NCBI GenBank assembly: GCA_035628055.1
Contig: DASPKO010000194.1
Coordinates: 1-7,720, forward strand
Direction of reading: 5' to 3'
DNA: 7,720 bases
From: DASPKO01 sp035628055
GTDB taxonomy: Bacteria; Planctomycetota; Phycisphaerae; Phycisphaerales; UBA1924
Shown: piece after piece, positions 1 through 5,502 of the stretch
Layout: every line of letters starts with the position of its first letter
How positions within the stretch are numbered: position 1 is the stretch's first letter
Notes under the pieces: model-generated
What the model was told of the DNA's origin: nothing
Seen by the model: only the letters and a program-made list of their open reading frames with translations
Databases searched by the model: none
Position numbers and translations under genes: made by a program

Positions 1-103
1 GCACGCTGGTGCGCTGCGGTCCGGCGAGGTAGTCATCTCCTGGGAAGGTCGGGGCGTATCCGCCGCCGCCGGGGCCGGGCGTGGCGTAAGGGTTCTGGCT
101 CAT
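1..103 (-). CDS. Hypothetical protein, N-terminal fragment only (34 codons)
   Basis: An ATG on the minus strand at 103 opens a frame that runs without a stop to the left edge, so only 34 residues are visible and the C-terminus is missing. The fragment begins MSQNPYATPG and is rich in Gly, Pro and Tyr, with no signal peptide. Such low-complexity starts often precede membrane helices in small planctomycete membrane proteins, but that is an inference and no domain can be named. No Shine-Dalgarno sequence is present. A TACGCT hexamer ends exactly 7 nt before the ATG, which would fit a leaderless or nearly leaderless mRNA. The gene diverges from the glycosyltransferase at 186. The case for a real gene rests on the clean frame, the codon bias and the promoter-like motif; a chance ORF remains possible. 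Confidence 0.55.
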   Translation of the reverse strand, partial: MSQNPYATPGPGGGGYAPTFPGDDYLAGPQRTSV

Positions 104-110
104 GGGGCGC

Positions 111-118
111 AGCGTACC
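111..118 (-). promoter_or_regulatory. Candidate extended -10 (GGTACGCT) for the partial minus-strand gene
   Basis: Read on the minus strand, 118-111 is GGTACGCT, matching the GGTAnnnT pattern that recurs in this window. The hexamer TACGCT ends 7 nt before the ATG at 103, so transcription would begin within a base or two of the start codon. I see no -35 element. The match to TATAAT is only 3 of 6. Confidence 0.3.
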
Positions 119-170
119 CGGGGGCCGACGGGTCCTGCCACCGGGCAGGCCCGATGCCCGGCCGGGTCGC

Positions 171-178
171 GGTACCAT
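171..178 (+). promoter_or_regulatory. Candidate extended -10 (GGTACCAT) for the glycosyltransferase gene
   Basis: GGTACCAT contains a TACCAT hexamer (4 of 6 to TATAAT) that ends 7 nt before the ATG at 186, the same spacing as the mirror-image motif on the other strand. No -35 box or Shine-Dalgarno sequence is visible, so a leaderless mRNA is suggested. This is an inference from sequence alone. Confidence 0.35.
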
Positions 179-185
179 CGCGGCC

Positions 186-1022
186 ATGTCCGGCCCCGTT
201 CGCGCCGAACCGGCCCCGCCCCTCTCGGTGGCCATCGTGTGCAAGGACAACCAGCGGACGATCGGCCGCACCCTGGACTCGGTCCGGGGGCTGGCCCGGC
301 AGATCGTCGCGGTGGATTCCGGCTCGACCGACGGCACGCTGGACCTCCTGCGGGCCGCGGAAGCCCGGGTCATCGGTTCGCCCTGGCTGGGGCACGTGCG
401 CACGAAGCAGCTCGCCCTGGAGGCGTGCGCCGAGCCCTGGGTGCTCTGCCTCGACAGCGACGAGTCGCTCAGCGCTGAACTGGCCGGCTTCGTCCGGGCC
501 GCCTGCGCGGGCGGGGCGGAGCCAGGCGTCGACGGCTGGGAGCTGCGCCGCGTGGTGTATTACCGCGGGCGGCCGCTGCGGCACGCCTGGCAGCCAGAGT
601 GGCGCCTGCGTCTGATCCGGCGGGAGCGCTTCCGCTGGGCGGGCCTCGATCCGCACGACTATCTGGAGCCGCTGGGCCCGGCGCGACTGGGCCGGGCCGT
701 GGGCGTGCTCCGCCACGACTCCTTCGAGACCTTCGCCGAGCACCTGGGGAAGCAGGCCGGGCACGCGCGCTCGATGGCCCGGAGCCTGCACGCCAGCGGA
801 CGGCGCGGGTCGCTGGCCCGGCTGGCGATCTCGCCGGTCGGCGCGTTCCTCAAGCAGGTGGTGGTCAAGCGCGCGTTCCTGGACGGCACGCCCGGATGGC
901 TGGCGGCGGCTTCGACGGCGGCGGGGGCGCTCATGAAGCACGCCGTGCTTCTCGAGCTGTCGCAGCCCCCCGAGCAACGGGGGGCCGAGCGAGCTGGGTC
1001 CGAGCGGGGCGACCCGGGCTAG
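186..1022 (+). CDS. Family 2 glycosyltransferase, LPS-core (WaaE-like) type
   Basis: A 278-residue inverting GT-A fold glycosyltransferase that would move a sugar from a nucleotide-sugar to an envelope glycan at the cytoplasmic face of the inner membrane. The N-terminus shows the GT2 nucleotide-binding strand (SVAIVCKDN, residues 14-22), the loop VDSGSTDGT (43-51) and the metal-binding DxD as LDSDES (89-94). The W.P...RL.RR segment (135-146), PHDYLE (156-161) and the C-terminal GxFLKQxxxKxxFLDGTPGW region (219-238) resemble the WaaE/KdtX group of LPS core transferases. The acceptor and donor sugars cannot be told. I chose ATG 186 over an upstream in-frame ATG at 102, because homology starts here and the extra 28 residues are low-complexity and would overlap the divergent gene. 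The last ~18 residues are a polar tail beyond the conserved domain. The stop codon overlaps that of the convergent alr. Confidence 0.85.
   Translation: MSGPVRAEPAPPLSVAIVCKDNQRTIGRTLDSVRGLARQIVAVDSGSTDGTLDLLRAAEARVIGSPWLGHVRTKQLALEACAEPWVLCLDSDESLSAELAGFVRAACAGGAEPGVDGWELRRVVYYRGRPLRHAWQPEWRLRLIRRERFRWAGLDPHDYLEPLGPARLGRAVGVLRHDSFETFAEHLGKQAGHARSMARSLHASGRRGSLARLAISPVGAFLKQVVVKRAFLDGTPGWLAAASTAAGALMKHAVLLELSQPPEQRGAERAGSERGDPG
964..986 (-). terminator. GC-only hairpin inside the glycosyltransferase 3' end, possible alr terminator
   Basis: GCCCCCCG (965-972) and CGGGGGGC (978-985) form a perfect 8-bp stem around a 5-nt loop. It lies in the coding tail of the glycosyltransferase. It also lies about 35 nt past the alr stop on the minus strand, where a terminator would be expected. 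No T-run follows on either strand, so intrinsic termination is uncertain and it may only pause polymerase or protect a 3' end. Confidence 0.3.
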
Positions 1023-2560
1023 CGGGCGACGGCGGAGGCCCCGCCGATGCCGCCCCCCCGGCGCTCGGCCTCGGGCACGATAACGACGCGCCCCGCCACC
1101 GGCCCCGCGCCGGCGCCGCTCGCCGGGGCGCGCGCGGGATAGCGATAGACGCGCTCGACGCGCGGGCTGATGCGGCACAAAAGCTCGTGCGTGATCGATC
1201 CGGCCGCGCGCGCCAGGGCCGGGAAGAAGTTCTCCTGCCCGCGGTCCGGGCCGGCGAGCTCGACCTCCATGCCCCGCGCGCCGAGCGCGGCGGGGGCGTC
1301 GGTCACGTCGAGAATGAGCTGGTCCATGCTGACGCGTCCGACCACCGGCGCCAGCGGCGCGGCCGCGCCATCGCGGCCGGCGGGCAGCGCCTCGCCGGCC
1401 CCCGAGGTTTCTCCCTTGCGTTCCCAGCGGCGCCCCGTGAGCGCGACGGAACCGGCGTTGCCCAGCGCCCGCGGATACCCGTCGGCGTAACCGACGGGCA
1501 CCAGGGCCAGGCGGGTCGGAGCGCCGTCGGGCCGGCGCGGAGCCGTCCAGGTCGCGCCGTACCCCACGGTGAACCCGGCGGGAACCTCCTTGACGTGGAC
1601 GATCCCGCTGAGCCAGCGGACCGCGGGGCGGAGCCCGCCCGGGCCGGCGGCCTGGGCGGCGAACTGCATCGACCCGTCGGCGCTGGCCTCCTCGACCCCG
1701 AAGCCGTACAGCGACTGCCCGACGCGGACCATCGTGCCGTGATACTTCTCCGAGCGGAGCACGCCGCACGTGTTGGCGGCGTGCAGCTCGGGCGCCAGCG
1801 GCCCGGTGGGCAGGAGCTCGCGCACCGAGCCGAGGAAGCCGCGGAAGACCCTGGCCTGCTCGGCGGTGAAGGCCGCATCGCAGCAGGGGCTCGAGAAGTG
1901 CGTCATCAGGCCGGCGAGCCAGACCTTCGCGCCGGCCCTCGGACCTGAGACCATCGCGCGGACGAGGGGCACCGCCTGTTCGGGGAGCAGCCCGCCCCGA
2001 CCCAGCCCGGTATCCACGAACAGGTGCCCGCCCAGGCGGGCGCCCAGGCGACCCGCCGCCTCCGAGAGCTCGGCGTATTGCTCGGCGTCGTGGATCGCCG
2101 CGTGAACCCGGCCCGCCGCCGCGGCGCGATAGAGCGGATCGCCCCGGTCCAGCTCGCGCATGGGCATCAGCACGAGCACGGGCAGGGCGATGTTCGCCTC
2201 GGCCAGGGCGCGGGCCTCGTCGGGGGTGTAGACCGCGAGCATCGAGACGCCGGGGCAGGCCGCGAGCCGGGAGGCGATCCGCACCGCCCCGAGCCCGTAG
2301 GCGTCCTGCTTCACCACGGCGCAAATGCCGACACGGCGCGCCGCGGGTGCGAGCGCCGCCCCGGGCTCGGCCCGGGCCGCGCCCCCGCCGCCCACGAGGC
2401 GCGCCAGCACGCCGACGTTGTGATCGACGGCCTGAAGATCGATCTCGACCCGGCTCGTGCTCACGCGCTCCCTCGCTGCGACGCCGGCGTTCCGAGCCCG
2501 TCGGGCGCTCGGGGGTCGGGCGGCCGGACGGCCCGCCGGGGCCGGATTTGTATCGACCAT
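1019..2560 (-). CDS. alr: Alanine racemase (PLP-dependent)
   Basis: Interconverts L- and D-alanine in the cytoplasm, supplying D-Ala for peptidoglycan. The 513-residue frame carries the N-terminal TIM-barrel start VEIDLQAVDHN (38-48) and the PLP-lysine motif AVVKQDAYG with Lys84. It continues with DTGLGRGG (Arg188), THF (His221) and RVGQSLYG (Arg279), the family's PLP contacts. The second catalytic base is Tyr334 in TVGYGATW. GYADGYPR (357-364) and GRVSMDQ (408-414) complete the set, so the enzyme looks active. It is longer than usual (about 360-400) for three reasons: a ~35-residue Arg/Ala/Pro-rich N-terminus, a ~25-residue Gly/Ala-rich insert near 378-404, and a ~40-residue low-complexity C-terminal tail. 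The start is uncertain: ATG 2560 has no Shine-Dalgarno sequence, and GTG at 2464 (Val33), just before the conserved domain and after AGGGAG, is a good alternative. It diverges from the helicase gene. Confidence 0.92.
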   Translation of the reverse strand: MVDTNPAPAGRPAARPPSARRARNAGVAARERVSTSRVEIDLQAVDHNVGVLARLVGGGGAARAEPGAALAPAARRVGICAVVKQDAYGLGAVRIASRLAACPGVSMLAVYTPDEARALAEANIALPVLVLMPMRELDRGDPLYRAAAAGRVHAAIHDAEQYAELSEAAGRLGARLGGHLFVDTGLGRGGLLPEQAVPLVRAMVSGPRAGAKVWLAGLMTHFSSPCCDAAFTAEQARVFRGFLGSVRELLPTGPLAPELHAANTCGVLRSEKYHGTMVRVGQSLYGFGVEEASADGSMQFAAQAAGPGGLRPAVRWLSGIVHVKEVPAGFTVGYGATWTAPRRPDGAPTRLALVPVGYADGYPRALGNAGSVALTGRRWERKGETSGAGEALPAGRDGAAAPLAPVVGRVSMDQLILDVTDAPAALGARGMEVELAGPDRGQENFFPALARAAGSITHELLCRISPRVERVYRYPARAPASGAGAGPVAGRVVIVPEAERRGGGIGGASAVAR

Positions 2561-2576
2561 CCCCCGCCACTACGAT
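2548..2576 (+). promoter_or_regulatory. Weak sigma70-like promoter candidate for the helicase gene
   Basis: TTGTAT (2548-2553) and TACGAT (2571-2576) are 17 bp apart on the plus strand, matching consensus at 3 of 6 and 4 of 6 positions. It overlaps the alr start codon region and would give a leader of about 100 nt for the helicase mRNA. Only spacing and partial matches support it. Confidence 0.22.
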
Positions 2577-2621
2577 CAGCGTGCGCCGAGCCGGGAAGTC
2601 CCCCGGGACCGGCCCGGACTC

Positions 2622-2629
2622 ATGCTACC
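2622..2629 (-). promoter_or_regulatory. Candidate extended -10 (GGTAGCAT) for alr
   Basis: On the minus strand 2629-2622 reads GGTAGCAT, with TAGCAT matching TATAAT at 4 of 6 positions. Transcription would start near 2615 and leave a leader of about 55 nt before the alr ATG at 2560. No convincing -35 box is seen. It is one of only two GGTAnnnT matches I found on the minus strand; both lie just upstream of minus-strand genes. Confidence 0.35.
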
Positions 2630-2684
2630 ACGCGGCCGGCGCCACAGGCCGTCCGGCCGTCCGTGAAGGACCCTGCGAGACCCA

Positions 2685-4184
2685 ATGCCCCAGCACGACA
2701 CCCGCCACGACACCGCCACCGACCGGCCCGGGAACGTCTCGGCGCCCCTCCCCCCGCACGCCCCGGGGGGATCCGAGGAGATCTTCTCCAAGTCCGACTT
2801 TGCCTCGCTGGGCCTGCGCTCCAGCGTCCTCAAGGGCGTGCAGGACGCCGGGTTCGTCAGCCCGACGACGATCCAGGCCCAGCTCATCCCGGTGATCCTC
2901 GAGGGGCACGACGTGCTCGGGCAGGCCAAGACCGGCACGGGCAAGACGGCGGCGTTCGGCCTCCCCATCCTCCACATGGCCGACAAGGGGCGCGAGTTCC
3001 AGGCCCTGGTGCTGGTCCCGACGCGGGAGCTGGCGATCCAGGTCGCCGTCGAGATCAACGAGCTTGCCAGGCACACGCCGATCCGGGCCTCGGCGGTCAT
3101 CGGCGGGGAGCGCGTGGCCGACCAGACCAAGCGCCTGGCCAAGGGCCCGGAGATCCTGGTCGCGACGCCCGGGCGCATCATGGACATGCACGAGCGGCGC
3201 ATCGTGCACTACCGGCACGTCCGCTTCGTCGTGCTCGACGAGGTGGACCGGATGCTCGACATCGGCTTCCGCGACGACATCCGCCGCATCCTGCGCGACT
3301 GCCCGAAGGAGCGCCAGACGATCTTCGTCTCGGCGACGATCTCCCCGGAGATCGAGGCCCTGGCCCGGACGCACGCCCGCGAGGCCAAGAAGCTGGTGGC
3401 CTCCACGGGGTCGCTCACGGTCTCGCTGGTCGAGCAGCACCACCTCACCGTCGAGCCGTGGGACAAGCGCCGCCTGCTGGTGCACCTGCTCACCCACGAG
3501 GAGCCCGCGCTCACGCTGATCTTCTGCCGCATGAAGCGCACCGTGGACGAGCTCTGCAAGTACCTGGTCGAGAAGGGCATCGACGCGCACGCGATGCACG
3601 GGGACATGTACCAGGGCAAGCGCAACAAGATCATGCAGCGGCTCCGCGAGGGCAAGCTCGAGGTCCTCATCGCCTCCGACCTCGCCTCGCGCGGGCTCGA
3701 CGTCGACGGGATCACCCACGTCATCAACTACGACCTGCCCGAGGACCCGGACATCTACGTGCACCGCATCGGGCGCACCGCCCGGGCCGGTCGCCGCGGC
3801 GTCGCCTGGTCCTTCGTCCGTCCCGACGAGGGCAAGCTGCTCACCCAGATCGAGGACCTCATCAACGCGGAGATCCCCAAGTTCGACTACCGGGATTTCG
3901 TCCCCGGCCCGGTGCCGCGGGGCGTGCTCGAGGAACGCGACCGGTCGAGCCAGAGCACCAAGAAGGCCGCCGCGTACAACCGCTTCGCGGCCTCGAACGC
4001 CCCGCCCCCTCCCAAGCCCCAGGTCGTCGACCGCAGCCGCTTCCCCGGCGGCATCGTCCCCACCAAGATGCCTCCCAAGCGGCTCGGCGGGCGGGTCAAG
4101 ACCTCGCGCGGCGTCAAGGAAGCCCTGGCCCAGCAGAACACGGCCAAGCCCAAGGACGAGCAGGGCCCGCCGAGCGCCGGCTGA
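2685..4184 (+). CDS. DEAD-box family ATP-dependent RNA helicase (DEVD variant)
   Basis: A 499-residue cytoplasmic RNA helicase that would use ATP to unwind short RNA duplexes or remodel RNPs, as in ribosome assembly or RNA decay. The full motif set is present: Q motif with Gln64 after Phe39, motif I AKTGTGKT (81-88), Ia PTRELA (112-117), GG (140-141), Ib TPGR (161-164), III SAT (216-218), IV LIFCRMKR (278-285), V ASDLASRGLDV (330-340) and VI HRIGRTARAGR (360-370). Motif II is DEVD (185-188) instead of DEAD; the catalytic D-E and final D remain, so ATPase activity is expected. The N-terminal ~30 residues are His/Pro-rich and the C-terminal ~100 are basic and proline-rich, likely an RNA-binding tail. 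It falls in the RhlE/CsdA/DeaD group, but a specific symbol is not justified. GAAGGA lies 14 nt before ATG 2685, too far to be a strong ribosome binding site. Confidence 0.93.
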   Translation: MPQHDTRHDTATDRPGNVSAPLPPHAPGGSEEIFSKSDFASLGLRSSVLKGVQDAGFVSPTTIQAQLIPVILEGHDVLGQAKTGTGKTAAFGLPILHMADKGREFQALVLVPTRELAIQVAVEINELARHTPIRASAVIGGERVADQTKRLAKGPEILVATPGRIMDMHERRIVHYRHVRFVVLDEVDRMLDIGFRDDIRRILRDCPKERQTIFVSATISPEIEALARTHAREAKKLVASTGSLTVSLVEQHHLTVEPWDKRRLLVHLLTHEEPALTLIFCRMKRTVDELCKYLVEKGIDAHAMHGDMYQGKRNKIMQRLREGKLEVLIASDLASRGLDVDGITHVINYDLPEDPDIYVHRIGRTARAGRRGVAWSFVRPDEGKLLTQIEDLINAEIPKFDYRDFVPGPVPRGVLEERDRSSQSTKKAAAYNRFAASNAPPPPKPQVVDRSRFPGGIVPTKMPPKRLGGRVKTSRGVKEALAQQNTAKPKDEQGPPSAG

Positions 4185-4194
4185 CCCCGCTCGG

Positions 4195-4218
4195 AAGGCC
4201 CATCGAGGCCCTTGCTTT
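4195..4218 (+). terminator. Weak terminator-like hairpin after the helicase gene
   Basis: AAGGCC (4195-4200) can pair with GGCCCTT (4207-4213) with one bulged C around a 6-nt loop, followed by GCTTTGG. The stem is short and the T-run minimal. It begins only 10 nt after the helicase stop, which is suggestive, but it also overlaps the -35-like TTGCTT of the next gene. Confidence 0.25.
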
Positions 4219-4241
4219 GGGTGGCCCCGTGCCGGTAGTCT
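4212..4241 (+). promoter_or_regulatory. Promoter candidate for the secreted PEP-CTERM-like protein gene
   Basis: TTGCTT (4212-4217) and TAGTCT (4236-4241) are 18 bp apart. The -10 is preceded by GG, giving GGTAGTCT, the recurring element of this window. Transcription would start near 4248 and produce a leader of about 184 nt before the ATG at 4432. Motif matches are partial, but the position just after the helicase gene and ahead of a structured leader is sensible. Confidence 0.4.
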
Positions 4242-4265
4242 GAACTCGCCGGGCCCGCTGGACGG

Positions 4266-4431
4266 GGAGAGAGAGACCCTCGCTCAGCTCGGGCGCTCTG
4301 TGTGCCGGCGCGAAGGCTGCTTCGCGCACCGGCGGCGTCGTCCACGACGACAGCGCCACTGCTGCGGCCTGCGATCCGTGACCGCGGGGTGGTCCCGCGG
4401 AGCGCGGTTCGGTTCTAGCGAGGAGAGAGAG
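4266..4431 (+). promoter_or_regulatory. Structured 5' leader with possible Shine-Dalgarno-sequestering helix
   Basis: Within this leader CCTCGCT (4278-4284) is exactly complementary to AGCGAGG (4417-4423), which overlaps the Shine-Dalgarno sequence AGGAG (4421-4425). That helix would enclose three local hairpins. They are GCGCGAAG/CTTCGCGC (4308-4327, 8 bp, 4-nt loop), CGTCG/CGACG (4336-4349, 5 bp) and CCGCGGG/CCCGCGG (4382-4400, 7 bp, 5-nt loop). The 11-mer GGAGAGAGAGA occurs twice, at 4266-4276 and 4422-4432. The layout is that of a translation-controlling leader, but it matches no riboswitch class I recognise and the pairing was found by eye in GC-rich DNA. Confidence 0.35.
4421..4425 (+). 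promoter_or_regulatory. Shine-Dalgarno AGGAG setting start ATG 4432
   Basis: AGGAG lies 6 nt before ATG 4432 and is the only canonical ribosome binding site ahead of a gene in the window. It decides the start over an upstream in-frame GTG at 4300, and the resulting protein begins with a proper signal peptide. Confidence 0.8.
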
Positions 4432-5250
4432 ATGGCAAGCTGGTACTCTGGGGGCGGCCTGGCGGGGCTCGTGGGGGCGCTGGCGATCGGGGCGACGGCG
4501 GTGGCCCAGCCCGGCGCCGAGCCGATCGGCGGGCCGAGCCAGGCGCTCGACTCGAACGCGACCTGCCTGTGGTCCTCCACGATCCACCCGGCCCTGGGCG
4601 CGGCGCCCCAGTCATGCCTGGAGCTCATGAACGGGCTCAACGCCCAGAACTTCAACGCCGCCGGCGGGTGGAACGTGAACTTCGGCGGGGTGCTCAGCCC
4701 CGGCGCCATCCAGGTGGACCTGTACTACGCCTGGGTCACCAACGAGCCGACGGTGACCTGCGGCGGGCAGAACTTCCCCGGCACGGCCACCGGCCAGATC
4801 GGCGGCACCGTCCTCTGTCTGAGTTACACCCCGGGCGCGGGCGATCCCGCCGGCAACGACGTCCACTGGATCCAAGGAATCAGCACCAACTGCCCGAGCC
4901 AGTTCGGGATCGACAACGGCGTGGCGCAGCCCGGCGGCTTCACGCACTACCTCGACAACGGGCTCAACGGGGCCCCGGGCGTCGACCCGTTCTATGACAC
5001 CAACGGCGCCGCCGACTCGAACTTCTTCCTCGACATTCCCTTCCGGTCCTGCGGCTCCGACTGCGACGAGTTCTGCGTCTGGGATGCCTGCGTCTTCCTC
5101 GCGACGGGCAACGTCGCGACCCAGACCCTCACCGTCTACGCCACCGGGATCAGTTGGGGATTCTCGTTCCTGTGCACGCCCGTCCCCGCGCCGGGAGCGA
5201 CGGCATTGCTGGCCCTGGGCGGGCTGGTGGCCTTCCGCCGGCGGCGATAG
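4432..5250 (+). CDS. Secreted Cys-rich protein with PEP-CTERM-like sorting tail
   Basis: A 272-residue exported protein of unknown function. The N-terminus has a hydrophobic segment (residues 10-23) and a likely signal-peptidase site AVA|Q after residue 25. The C-terminus has VPAPG (251-255), a hydrophobic stretch (256-268) and RRRR, the layout of PEP-CTERM-type tails that exosortases recognise, but with Ala where the classical PEP motif has Glu. The mature body has ten cysteines (45, 62, 110, 129, 154, 207, 211, 215, 220, 248), four of them packed as CxxxCxxxCxxxxC at 207-220. Disulfides or metal binding are both possible. It is rich in Gly, Asn, Asp and aromatic residues, as in beta-rich surface proteins. 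No catalytic motif or named family is recognised. It looks monocistronic: own promoter and leader before it, terminator after it. No exosortase gene is in the window. Confidence 0.85.
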   Translation: MASWYSGGGLAGLVGALAIGATAVAQPGAEPIGGPSQALDSNATCLWSSTIHPALGAAPQSCLELMNGLNAQNFNAAGGWNVNFGGVLSPGAIQVDLYYAWVTNEPTVTCGGQNFPGTATGQIGGTVLCLSYTPGAGDPAGNDVHWIQGISTNCPSQFGIDNGVAQPGGFTHYLDNGLNGAPGVDPFYDTNGAADSNFFLDIPFRSCGSDCDEFCVWDACVFLATGNVATQTLTVYATGISWGFSFLCTPVPAPGATALLALGGLVAFRRRR

Positions 5251-5287
5251 GCCCCCGCGCTCCGGTCCGCGTCGTGAGCGTTCCGAC

Positions 5288-5320
5288 AGGGCCCGGTCAG
5301 GTGACCGGGCCCTTCCTCTT
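5288..5320 (+). terminator. Rho-independent terminator of the secreted-protein gene
   Basis: GGGCCCGGTC (5289-5298) pairs perfectly with GACCGGGCCC (5303-5312) around the loop AGGT. A5288-T5313 adds an eleventh pair, and TTCCTCTT follows. It starts 38 nt after the stop codon at 5250. The T-run is broken by C, as is common in GC-rich genomes. Confidence 0.75.
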
Positions 5321-5337
5321 GGGGCGCTCGGCGCCCC
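5321..5337 (+). other. Second hairpin directly after the terminator
   Basis: GGGGCGC (5321-5327) and GCGCCCC (5331-5337) form a 7-bp stem with a TCG loop immediately after the terminator tail. No T-run follows on the plus strand. It could be a backup pause or 3'-end protection element, or chance in GC-rich DNA. Confidence 0.4.
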
Positions 5338-5488
5338 CGTGCCCCGCACGAGACGGCCCAGGCGGCGGGTTTGGAGTTCCGGTGCCATCGATGCGAGCGA
5401 GCGGGCGTCCGGGCGGACACTCCCCTGGGATTATCCGGTGCACAACCGGTCGAGATCCTGTCTTCTTCCGGCGGCCCCGCGACGGCCC

Positions 5489-5496
5489 GGTATCCT
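5489..5496 (+). promoter_or_regulatory. Candidate extended -10 (GGTATCCT) with no gene downstream
   Basis: GGTATCCT has TATCCT (4 of 6 to TATAAT) preceded by GG, like the elements upstream of four genes here. Transcription would begin near 5503 and head into the gene-free region that ends at the plus-strand terminator at 5805-5840. No -35 box is evident. Confidence 0.3.
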
Positions 5497-5502
5497 GCGG
5501 TT

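Noticed and set aside
102..185. Longer glycosyltransferase starting at ATG 102
   Set aside because: The extra 28 residues are low-complexity, precede the family's conserved start, and overlap the divergent gene's start codon.
599..1948. 449-codon plus-strand frame spanning the glycosyltransferase end and alr
   Set aside because: It crosses two unrelated genes in a shadow frame and shows no motif.
33..2570. 845-codon open frame on the minus strand across the glycosyltransferase and alr
   Set aside because: It is an Arg/Gly/Pro/Ala-rich translation without domains, in the wrong frame over two conserved genes. Long stop-free frames are expected at this GC content.
2024..4243. 739-codon open frame on the plus strand over alr and the helicase
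   Set aside because: It is out of frame with the helicase and antisense to alr, low-complexity and motif-free. The conserved frames explain the DNA.
4300..4431. Longer secreted protein from GTG 4300
   Set aside because: It would put 44 Arg-rich residues before the signal peptide. ATG 4432 has a good AGGAG 6 nt upstream.
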